Positions 41,724 through 48,053 of a stretch of 48,053 nt of DNA are shown here, in pieces (positions within the stretch are counted from its first letter, which is position 1; every line of letters starts with the position of its first letter). Origin of the DNA: an uncultured Bacteroidales bacterium (lineage in GTDB: Bacteria > Bacteroidota > Bacteroidia > Bacteroidales > P3); the NCBI GenBank assembly GCA_900315335.1, contig OMYR01000061.1, forward strand, positions 1-48,053. The letters run 5' to 3'. A program made the translations under genes and the position numbers. The notes below the pieces were generated by a model. The model worked only from the letters and a program-made list of their open reading frames with translations, was not told where the DNA came from and ran no database searches.

Positions 41724-41817
41724 AATCATTAGATTTTTAATTTTCTTATTATATATTAATAGCAAAAACCTTTTTAGCTAAATCGCAAAAATAATCAAAG
41801 TAATCGCTTTACTGATG

Positions 41818-41901
41818 TTTAACACTATTTTGCTAATGTTTAATACTATTTTTCTAATCATTAACACTAATTTTGTGGTATCACATCAAAATTTTGCGGT
41901 A
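41818..41901. repeat. 21-bp phased repeat array, four units, upstream of gmhA
   Basis: Units start at 41818, 41839, 41860 and 41881 (TTAACACTATTTTGCTAATG, TTAATACTATTTTTCTAATC, TTAACACTAATTTTGTGGTA, CACATCAAAATTTTGCGGTA). It lies between the glycosyltransferase stop and the gmhA start. Confidence 0.92.
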
Positions 41902-41924
41902 TCAACACACGTTAATTTTTTTGC

Positions 41925-42887
41925 TTAAAAATTCTTTTCTTTTTCTATAATGTATGAATTTCTTGTAGGCGAATTTCTTCCGATTAGTTCTGCCAAAAAT
42001 CCCGTAAGGAACAACTGAATACCTATCGCAATAGACACCAAAGAAATATAGAAATACGTTGTATCGGCAATTCTTCTCATCGGTATGCCGTTACATATAG
42101 CAATTATCTTTTGTATTCCAAGAATAACGGCAGCCAAAATACCGATAAAAAACATTATCGAACCGACAGCCCCGAAGAAGTGCATAGGTTTTTTTGAGAA
42201 CTTGGAAACGAACATAATACTTATCAAATCCAAGTAACCATTGATAAATCTATTCATTCCAAACTTCGATGTACCATGAGCGCGTTTGCGGTGCTTGACA
42301 ACCTTTTCGCCAATATTGGAAAAACCTGCCCATTTGGCAATAACAGGAATATAACGGTGCATCTCGCCATAGACTTCAATGGATTTAACAACGTCTTTTT
42401 TATATGCTTTCAACCCGCAATTGAAATCATGTAACTTTATGCCTGACATCATTCTCGTTGTAGCGTTAAATAACTTGCTCGGAATGTTTTTGGCTAATTT
42501 GCTATCGTAACGTACCTTCTTCCAACCCGAAACTAAATCAAAGCCATCGTCTTTAATCATCTTGTAAAGTTCAGGTATTTCGTCAGGAGAGTCTTGTAAA
42601 TCCGCATCCATAGTTATAACAACGTCTCCATTGCAATGTTCAAAACCTACATTCAATGCAGCACTCTTGCCGTAATTTCGTCTGAATTTTATTCCTTTTA
42701 TATTAGGATTTGCCTCAATCAAACGGTCTATCTCTTCAAACGAACCATCTTTGCTTCCGTCATCAACCATAATGATTTCGTAAGTAAATTTGTTTTCGTC
42801 CATAACCTTCTTTATCCAATCGGTTAGTTCTCTGATAGACTCAACTTCATTCAACAAAGGCACTATAACAGATATATCCATATTCAA
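41925..42887 (-). CDS. Family 2 glycosyltransferase with two C-terminal membrane helices
   Basis: The protein has 320 residues. The GT-A domain has SVIVPLLNEVESI, IMVDDGSKDGSF and the DxD motif in ITMDADLQDSPDE. The C-terminus has two membrane helices (FFGAVGSIMFFIGILAAVIL and FYISLVSIAIGIQLFLTGFL). This is the DPM1/GtrB architecture, which transfers a sugar from a nucleotide to undecaprenyl phosphate or modifies lipids at the inner membrane. It follows the two DUF4199 genes on the same strand, an arrangement I regard as common in Bacteroidota. Confidence 0.9.
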   Translation of the reverse strand: MNMDISVIVPLLNEVESIRELTDWIKKVMDENKFTYEIIMVDDGSKDGSFEEIDRLIEANPNIKGIKFRRNYGKSAALNVGFEHCNGDVVITMDADLQDSPDEIPELYKMIKDDGFDLVSGWKKVRYDSKLAKNIPSKLFNATTRMMSGIKLHDFNCGLKAYKKDVVKSIEVYGEMHRYIPVIAKWAGFSNIGEKVVKHRKRAHGTSKFGMNRFINGYLDLISIMFVSKFSKKPMHFFGAVGSIMFFIGILAAVILGIQKIIAICNGIPMRRIADTTYFYISLVSIAIGIQLFLTGFLAELIGRNSPTRNSYIIEKEKNF

Positions 42888-42963
42888 TTATGTGTTTTTT
42901 TCTTTTATTTCTCTTCTATACTTTTCAAAATCCCCAATCTCTTGGATTTTTCAGTGTTTTCGC

Positions 42964-43026
42964 TAAATTAGTGTTAAACATTAGCAAATTAATCTCTCAC
43001 ATTATTTTTCCAATCATTAACACTAA
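42964..43026. repeat. 21-bp phased repeat array upstream of the glycosyltransferase
   Basis: Three units start at 42964, 42985 and 43006 (AAATTAGTGTTAAACATTAG, AAATTAATCTCTCACATTAT, TTTCCAATCATTAACACTAA). It separates the glycosyltransferase from the DUF4199 pair. Confidence 0.88.
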
Positions 43027-43038
43027 TAAAACGTTTGC

Positions 43039-43578
43039 TTATTGTTTTTCTTTTATTCGTGGTTGGGAATCCTCGTTTTTCAATAAAATTCCAATAACAA
43101 AAGCCCACAAGATAGCCATTATTATATTGTATATAACAGATTGAAACGCTATCACGCTCGGGCGTGTCATCTGTGCAAAATCTTCGGATGTGTATTGTTG
43201 ATATTCCTCAATCTCTCTTAAATTGTTAGCACAACGCAGACTCATCTCACTATCTATATTTGCGGCATATATATACATAAAAACGCCAAATAGCACCGCT
43301 GCCACGCAACCTGAATAAAACCCTACAAGCCAACTCTCCTTGAAAGTTATTTTCTTATTCTCCAAATTGGAACGATAATGGAATACACAGCAAGCCATAA
43401 GAACCAACATCGCAATATTATCCCAAATGGTCATTGGCGAAGAAGGTTTGTATATCATCAAATACCTAAGCAATAACGACATTATCATTATCGCTCCTAT
43501 CACAAGACCATATCGCAAAGACATTCTATGATAATTGCCGTGCATAACCGACTCGTATCTTCTTATTAATTTTCTCAT
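43039..43578 (-). CDS. DUF4199 membrane protein
   Basis: The protein has 179 residues with four predicted membrane helices (VIGAIMIMSLLLRYLM, IWDNIAMLVLMACCVF, VGFYSGCVAAVLFGVFMYIY, VIYNIIMAILWAFVIGILL). FKESWLVGFYSGCVAAVLF is the conserved centre of DUF4199, a family of unknown function. It overlaps the second DUF4199 gene by 4 bp, so the two may form a heteromer. Confidence 0.82.
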   Translation of the reverse strand: MRKLIRRYESVMHGNYHRMSLRYGLVIGAIMIMSLLLRYLMIYKPSSPMTIWDNIAMLVLMACCVFHYRSNLENKKITFKESWLVGFYSGCVAAVLFGVFMYIYAANIDSEMSLRCANNLREIEEYQQYTSEDFAQMTRPSVIAFQSVIYNIIMAILWAFVIGILLKNEDSQPRIKEKQ

Positions 43579-44129
43579 TTTCGTATGTAAAGTTTTTGAT
43601 TAAACGATATAAAAGCGCAAAGAAGTAAGGAATAAAACATAGTATTAAATACAAAAGACAAGTAAGTTGCAAAAACAAAACTCGCTTTGAAAACAGAATA
43701 TGTCTGAGGTGTCATATTAGCAGAATAATCAACCTGAAAACTCTCTTGCATCAGTTTGAACACTTCGCTCATATATGTTTGGAAGAACAAAGGATCTAAT
43801 TTTATTATCTTCAAAGCAAAATACAAAGCATAAAACGCCGCAATAATTATTGAAGCATAGAAACATATTTTAATCATTTTAGAGAATTTCAGCGTCAAAA
43901 CATTATTCTCTCTTTTGTACTTGGTTATCATTACCCCAATCAAAGCAATCTCTATCAAAAAATATATATCGGCAAAATAAACGAACCTTTCAAATTTAGT
44001 ATAGAAACCTATCAGATAATACAATAATGTTATAAATCCGATAATACTTCCCCAACGAAAAGCAAATTGAAAAGGCGTTTTCGTTTCGTTTGTTTGTTGC
44101 GTTATGTTGTGTTGTGTTGTTTCTTCCAT
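43575..44129 (-). CDS. DUF4199-like membrane protein, paralogue of its neighbour
   Basis: The protein has 184 residues with four membrane helices (IIGFITLLYYLIGFY, FLIEIALIGVMITKY, ICFYASIIIAAFYALYFAL, TYLSFVFNTMFYSLLLCAF). The layout matches the next gene (43039-43578), with FKASF and LKFSKMIKICF regions, but the sequence is diverged. The ATGA overlap with that gene indicates coupled translation. No signal peptide or catalytic motif is seen. Confidence 0.75.
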   Translation of the reverse strand: MEETTQHNITQQTNETKTPFQFAFRWGSIIGFITLLYYLIGFYTKFERFVYFADIYFLIEIALIGVMITKYKRENNVLTLKFSKMIKICFYASIIIAAFYALYFALKIIKLDPLFFQTYMSEVFKLMQESFQVDYSANMTPQTYSVFKASFVFATYLSFVFNTMFYSLLLCAFISFNQKLYIRK

Positions 44130-44169
44130 TACTTATTTACTTTCTACAATGTCAATAACTGTTTTTTTA

Positions 44170-44232
44170 ATCAGTCACACCAATAAAATAATCACTCACA
44201 TTAATAAATTAGTTATTGACACTATTTTTCAA
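44170..44232. repeat. 21-bp phased repeat array upstream of the DUF4199 pair
   Basis: Three units start at 44170, 44191 and 44212 (TCAGTCACACCAATAAAATA, TCACTCACATTAATAAATTA, TTATTGACACTATTTTTCAA). The array fills the gap to the DUF4838 gene, which ends at 44236. Confidence 0.88.
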
Positions 44233-44235
44233 AAA

Positions 44236-46491
44236 TTACTTCACAATGATTTCATCTAAGAATACCCAAGAATTTTTGGTGTAACAATAATGCCAAGAAG
44301 GCAATGTTTTCGTTCCTGTAACCACAAACTTTATATATCTGAAATCATCGTCAGCCTTATATTTATATTCCTTTATCATAGGAGCATTTTTATTGTAGCC
44401 GTCGCCTTCTATCGTTCCCAAAGAAATGAATTTCTTATTGTCTTTACTTACCAAACATTCTATACTTATAGGGTGCAAAATCCAAGATGCGGGTTTGCTT
44501 AAAGAAGAAATGGAAATCTCTTTGTTTTTCACCACTTGCTCCAAATCGACAGAGATAGAAAAATCATAACCCCACCAACCAATCCAAAGCATCTTGTAAT
44601 CATCAGAACCGATAACCCCGTCGGTCAAAGTAGATAACTTACCATTGGAATAAGATTCGGAAGGAGCAATATCGGAAATAACATTCTTATGAAAAGCAAG
44701 GTTGCTGACGACATCGCTATTAATCATACGTTTTGTTGCATTGTAATAAGCATCGGGAGTCAAGCCTTTTTCACTCAAATCGGCAACATCGGCAAACTTG
44801 CAAGCCTTATAGAAATTCTCCAACTTATCCTGCATATTTTTCTTAACCTGCCAATTACCGTCAATTTGTTCAAACCAACCGTCTTGTCCATACATATCGG
44901 TTTTTGCTATCTCCATAATCGCAAAATCTATAGGCATACGAGCCACTTGAACCCTTGCCAAATACGCACTATCGTTACAAGCCTTTTGTTCGGCAATATC
45001 GAATAAATTTTCCCAATGCAAAAGATTTTCTTTTGTAAACAAATCGTCTTTATATTTAACAGGAGAACCATAAATATCCAAAACAACTTTACCTTTCAAG
45101 TCATAGGCTTTTTGTTCAATATCGTCAATGTACGATTTAATGACACTACCAGCCTCGTTGCCGTAATAATTCATACAAAAATCGTTTATAATGCTGTCTG
45201 CATTGATATTTGGATTCCAAAGTAACTTACTAATCAAATAATTCTTCAACACCGAAAACTCATGTCCGTTATCAAGGTTGCCTTGTTGGAAGTGCTGAAA
45301 AGCATTATTACGAACAAAAAACTGGATATTAGGTTGCAAAACATGAAGATTAGGAAACGGTGATACATAATAATCAAAATCCACCACGTAATCCCAAAGA
45401 AATATGTTTTTTGTAATCTTACCCCATTGGGTCATATCGTAAGCAAAACTGCCTTCGCTTTTGCCTTGTTCTTCTATTGTCTTGTTTCTGTCTGCTTCAA
45501 TTGAACAAAGCATAATTTGGACATTGTTTTCAATAGTCATACCTTCGGGACATTTTCGTGAGAAACGATAAGCCAAAGTAGAGATTGTTTTATCGGGAAA
45601 AGCCTTTGCTATTTTATTAACGAAGTATATCACAGGAGCGGCATCCGAATGGTATTCATCGATAAGTCTTTGACAATTTTCGCAATGACACACCACATCA
45701 TTATCTGCTTGCGAAACACTCCAAACTTGTTTATCGGGTTGAATAAGCATTGCCGTTGCAAGATTTTCTTTTACAATACCAAAAACCTTTTCATTTGTCC
45801 AACAAACCTGTTCCCTGCTTCGTTCGTTATTGACCAACGCAAAATATTCGGGATTGGTATCGAAATATTTTTGAGGAGAACAAAGTTTGAGGATTGTATG
45901 CACGAAATAACCGTTAGCGAACATATCTTCGGTAGTTTGTGCTTTCAACCAATGTTTCAATGCAATGTCCCTTCTATTTAGCTGTCCATGAATATTTCTA
46001 AAAGAATTTGGCGTTGTATATGTGTATGACGAAAAATTCGTCAGCGTCAAATTGGAATCCGTTGGATAATACTCGCAATCCGAAGCATATTTCCTTACTC
46101 CAAGATGATTTTCCACGAAATCCTCTACCGAATACAATGTATATTCATCATCTTTGCAATTAAAGTAAAGTGAGTTCTTTTTTCTCTCTACACTTATCGT
46201 GTTGGGTTTATCACAAACAACACAATTGCAATCGGTATTACCTATATGTATTTCTTCTTTGTGTGATTTTCTACATTTATTCACGATAGGTACTTTTGCT
46301 CCACTTATTTTATATATAGACTCCTGCATAAGTTGAGCAGCAAGCATCTCGTTTTCGGAAGGTTTCTTAGGTACAATGATATGATATTTTGTTATGCCTT
46401 GTCTTGATATGACCATATCTGTATTGTTTTTTGTCGTCGAACAACCAAAAAACAAAACGACTAATGATAAGATGATAGTAATTTTTCTCAT
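44236..46491 (-). CDS. DUF4838 lipoprotein with C-terminal discoidin-like domain
   Basis: The protein has 751 residues. The lipoprotein signal ends at Cys17 (LFFGCSTTK). Residues about 35-160 resemble the N-terminal alpha/beta domain of glycoside hydrolases (ENEMLAAQLMQESIYKISGAKVP). Residues about 190-470 are the DUF4838 domain (VWSVSQADNDVVCHCENCQRL, FLWDYVVDFDYYVSPFPNL). Residues about 600-751 look like a carbohydrate-binding F5/8 type C domain (LTDGVIGSDDYKMLWIGWWG, SIECLVSKDNKKFISLG, RYIKFVVTGTKTLPSW). A role in binding or degrading glycans at the outer membrane is likely, but no polysaccharide-use genes are adjacent. Confidence 0.82.
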   Translation of the reverse strand: MRKITIILSLVVLFFGCSTTKNNTDMVISRQGITKYHIIVPKKPSENEMLAAQLMQESIYKISGAKVPIVNKCRKSHKEEIHIGNTDCNCVVCDKPNTISVERKKNSLYFNCKDDEYTLYSVEDFVENHLGVRKYASDCEYYPTDSNLTLTNFSSYTYTTPNSFRNIHGQLNRRDIALKHWLKAQTTEDMFANGYFVHTILKLCSPQKYFDTNPEYFALVNNERSREQVCWTNEKVFGIVKENLATAMLIQPDKQVWSVSQADNDVVCHCENCQRLIDEYHSDAAPVIYFVNKIAKAFPDKTISTLAYRFSRKCPEGMTIENNVQIMLCSIEADRNKTIEEQGKSEGSFAYDMTQWGKITKNIFLWDYVVDFDYYVSPFPNLHVLQPNIQFFVRNNAFQHFQQGNLDNGHEFSVLKNYLISKLLWNPNINADSIINDFCMNYYGNEAGSVIKSYIDDIEQKAYDLKGKVVLDIYGSPVKYKDDLFTKENLLHWENLFDIAEQKACNDSAYLARVQVARMPIDFAIMEIAKTDMYGQDGWFEQIDGNWQVKKNMQDKLENFYKACKFADVADLSEKGLTPDAYYNATKRMINSDVVSNLAFHKNVISDIAPSESYSNGKLSTLTDGVIGSDDYKMLWIGWWGYDFSISVDLEQVVKNKEISISSLSKPASWILHPISIECLVSKDNKKFISLGTIEGDGYNKNAPMIKEYKYKADDDFRYIKFVVTGTKTLPSWHYCYTKNSWVFLDEIIVK

Positions 46492-46511
46492 AATGATTTT
46501 TATTTAAAGTG

Positions 46512-46519
46512 CAAAGATA
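46512..46519 (-). promoter_or_regulatory. Candidate -7 element of the DUF4838 gene
   Basis: TATCTTTG on the minus strand fits TAnnTTTG, about 20 bp before the start codon. The -33 region is weak. Confidence 0.45.
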
Positions 46520-46546
46520 CGAAATTTTCAATATAAATCCATAACA

Positions 46547-47638
46547 TTATCGTTTAATTTGCCTTTTAGTGAAAGCAACGCTATCTCCCCACTCATCATA
46601 AAGCACTTTGTGGTTAATACTACTCATTCTATTATCAAGGCTGTTGCTACACCACTCGCCGCTATCTTTAACAGTGTCTTTATCAGGATAAATCAAGTAT
46701 TCTTTTCTACTTTGCTTTGGCGAAATATTAGGCATTATTACATTCGCTCCGCTGAGTATGGCTTTCTCTCTTCCGAATTCATCAATCGTCTGATTGGCGG
46801 TAGCACTCACCATATTTATTTCTGGCATCATCAACCGCAAAACCGCAATCATCTTCATAGTCATAGCCATTCGCTTTTCGTTTGGCGGAATAATGTCTTT
46901 GAATTTATATAACGGAGTATCAGGATGAGGAATAAAAGGTCCCATACCTACCATTGCTATTTCTTTTCGTTTAAAATATAACAAATCTTCCGCTAAATCT
47001 TCCACAGTTTGAAAAGGCAGCCCAATCATCACGCCCGTCCCAGTCTGATAACCTATATTCAACAAAGCATCTATACAATCTTTTCTTGTTTGAAACGAAT
47101 GCGACAAATCTCTCGGGTGAATTTTATAAAACAATTCCTCATTTGTCGTTTCTATTCTCAGTAAATACCTATGCGCCCCGGCCAAAAACCAACGCCTATA
47201 TGTGTCTTCATTTTGTTCGCCAAGCGAAAGAGTTATGCCAAGTTTATTATCGGAAATCTCTTTAATCTTTTTGATTAAATATTCTATTTTTTCAATAAAA
47301 TTTTCATCTTGTCTTTCGCCACTTTGTAAAGCAATAGAACCATAATGCAATTTGATAGCAATTTTTGCGCACTCCAAAACCTCTTCTTCGCTTAATTCAT
47401 AACGATTGACAGCCGAAATATTTTTCCTTAATCCGCAATACAAACAATTTTTCCTACATTTGTTGGAATACTCTATCAAACCACGCAAATGAACATTGTT
47501 ATCCAAATATCTTAATTTGACTTCCAAAGCCTTATCCAATAATTTTTGCATATCCACTCCCTCTAATGAAAGTAGATATACGAGTTCTTGTTTAGTAAAA
47601 TTTTGTTTGGTTAATATTTCGTTTAATTCCAATTCCAC
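46547..47638 (-). CDS. hydE: [FeFe]-hydrogenase H-cluster radical SAM maturase HydE
   Basis: The protein has 363 residues, starting at GTG. The radical SAM cluster motif CRKNCLYC gives C61, C65 and C68, preceded by NVHLRGLIEYSN, typical of HydE. Further family features are IALQSGERQDENF, LGITLSLGEQNEDTYRRWFLAGAHRYLLRIET, and GVMIGLPFQTVEDLAEDL. HydE helps build the dithiolate-bridged di-iron centre of [FeFe]-hydrogenases, so the organism probably makes or uses H2. HydF, HydG and the hydrogenase are not in the window. BioB was considered, but the motif spacing and length fit HydE better. Confidence 0.9.
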   Translation of the reverse strand: MELELNEILTKQNFTKQELVYLLSLEGVDMQKLLDKALEVKLRYLDNNVHLRGLIEYSNKCRKNCLYCGLRKNISAVNRYELSEEEVLECAKIAIKLHYGSIALQSGERQDENFIEKIEYLIKKIKEISDNKLGITLSLGEQNEDTYRRWFLAGAHRYLLRIETTNEELFYKIHPRDLSHSFQTRKDCIDALLNIGYQTGTGVMIGLPFQTVEDLAEDLLYFKRKEIAMVGMGPFIPHPDTPLYKFKDIIPPNEKRMAMTMKMIAVLRLMMPEINMVSATANQTIDEFGREKAILSGANVIMPNISPKQSRKEYLIYPDKDTVKDSGEWCSNSLDNRMSSINHKVLYDEWGDSVAFTKRQIKR

Positions 47639-47667
47639 CTCTTATTAATTTAGATTACAAAATTACG

Positions 47668-47675
47668 CAAATATA
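47668..47675 (-). promoter_or_regulatory. Candidate -7 element of hydE
   Basis: TATATTTG on the minus strand fits TAnnTTTG, about 30 bp before the hydE start and back-to-back with the SRP RNA promoter. Confidence 0.45.
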
Positions 47676-47705
47676 GCCGCATTATGCAAAAAAACTAAAA
47701 AAATA

Positions 47706-47735
47706 TTGTCAGTTCAAAAAATTGTTGTACTTTTG
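47706..47735 (+). promoter_or_regulatory. Promoter of the SRP RNA gene
   Basis: TTG (47706-47708), a 19-base spacer and TACTTTTG (47728-47735) match the Bacteroidota consensus TTTG-N19-TAnnTTTG. The predicted start coincides with the 5' end of the RNA. Confidence 0.75.
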
Positions 47736-47740
47736 CATTC

Positions 47741-47837
47741 GGGTAAGTCTTGTACGACCAGCTCCCTTTGAACTCCCCCAGGTCTTGACCGAAGCAAGGG
47801 TAAAAAGGTTGTAGCGGTGCGATATAAGTAGCTTACC
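47741..47837 (+). ncRNA. ffs: Signal recognition particle RNA (4.5S-type)
   Basis: About 97 nt. The ends pair (GGTAAG near 47742 with CTTACC at 47832-47837). The apical domain has the SRP signature: CCCCCAGG on the 5' side, a GGT-CTTG-ACC capped stem and GAAGCAAGGG on the 3' side, forming the Ffh-binding internal loops. A T-run follows (TTTTTTG), acting as terminator. It is transcribed divergently from hydE. Confidence 0.88.
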
Positions 47838-47971
47838 TTTTTTGTTTTATATACTTTTCCAACTTTTTCAGTTTCGCTATTCTTTTTTATAAAACACAGT
47901 AAATTTTCATCGTTTTACCATATAATTTTACCCATATATCACAACAAAAAAACGAAAAATCCAATCAAAAA

Positions 47972-48053
47972 ATGGTTCATCCGACATTTCGAGTGATTGT
48001 GTCTAAAACGGAGAAAACTGCCGAACAAATTGTATATTTGAATAACCACAAAC
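47972..48053 (+). CDS. Start of an unidentified gene running off the window
   Basis: An ATG at 47972 opens a frame of 27 codons to the window edge (MVHPTFRVIVSKTEKTAEQI ...). The 130 bp between the SRP RNA and this ATG is AT-rich with no other feature. The fragment is too short to assign. A basic beta-strand opening of this kind occurs in arm domains of tyrosine recombinases, but this is only a guess. Confidence 0.35.
   Translation, partial: MVHPTFRVIVSKTEKTAEQIVYLNNHK

Noticed and set aside
10972-44232. CRISPR arrays
   Set aside because: The 21-bp units are contiguous and similar to each other, with no unique spacers, and no cas genes are present.
47972-48053. Integrase using the SRP RNA gene as attachment site
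   Set aside because: Only 27 codons are visible and no repeated RNA-gene end was seen, so the idea cannot be supported.
1-48053. tRNA genes or known riboswitches
   Set aside because: No cloverleaf with a GTTCGA-type arm and no B12, TPP or SAM riboswitch core was found on reading the intergenic regions.

Overview
The window is a low-GC, densely packed chromosomal segment from a member of the Bacteroidota, most likely an anaerobe of the Bacteroidales. Evidence: a type IX secretion (T9SS) C-terminal sorting domain on an M1 peptidase, a PorP/SprF-type protein, CHU_C, DUF4290, DUF4199 and DUF2795 families, the MurA Cys-to-Asp variant usual in this phylum, promoters of the TTTG-N19-TAnnTTTG type, and anaerobic genes (HydE, phosphate butyryltransferase). 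I cannot name a species. No tRNA, rRNA operon or CRISPR array is visible.

Layout. 1-790: an unrecognised helix-turn-helix gene among inverted repeats. 0.8-8.0 kb: cell-envelope genes (a degenerate M28 peptidase fused to a beta-barrel, an S41 peptidase, an ECF sigma factor with an anti-sigma protein carrying a CHU_C domain, a T9SS-exported M1 aminopeptidase). 8-26 kb: housekeeping and metabolism (uvrA, threonine aldolase, radical SAM enzyme, ptb, a sigma-54 response regulator without a DNA-binding domain, a metal-site-degenerate ureohydrolase, murA/DUF4290, a UvrD-type helicase, CPBP protease, PduO-type adenosyltransferase, NifU-like protein, Mrp). 26.4-31.1 kb: a plus-strand cluster of lipoprotein, PorP/SprF, TPR-PD40-OmpA-like protein and an RHS-like repeat lipoprotein. 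39.6-47.7 kb: envelope and heptose genes (YwqK/MORN protein, gmhB, gmhA, glycosyltransferase, two DUF4199 proteins, DUF4838-discoidin lipoprotein), then hydE divergent from the SRP RNA gene. A reading frame at 47972 runs off the end.

Between about 31.2 and 39.55 kb lies an accessory island bounded by an IS982-family relic on the left and a 30-residue relic of a WYL-type regulator on the right. Its genes all run on the minus strand: WYL relic, short FtsZ/tubulin-like GTPase, DEDDh exonuclease, DUF262-HNH protein, second DUF262 protein and, after a decayed IS1380-family insertion, a GIY-YIG/zinc-ribbon/membrane protein. Removing the IS leaves about 30 bp between the last two genes, so this looks like one original operon. 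I propose it as a candidate multi-gene defence system. The gene set is seen; the function is inferred.

The second unusual feature is a family of exactly 21-bp-phased repeat arrays built from a small vocabulary of quasi-palindromic words (core like ATTAGTGTTTAACACTAAT). There are ten arrays, nearly all at transcription-unit boundaries across the backbone, and one in frame inside the anti-sigma gene, where it encodes heptapeptides. None lies inside the island.
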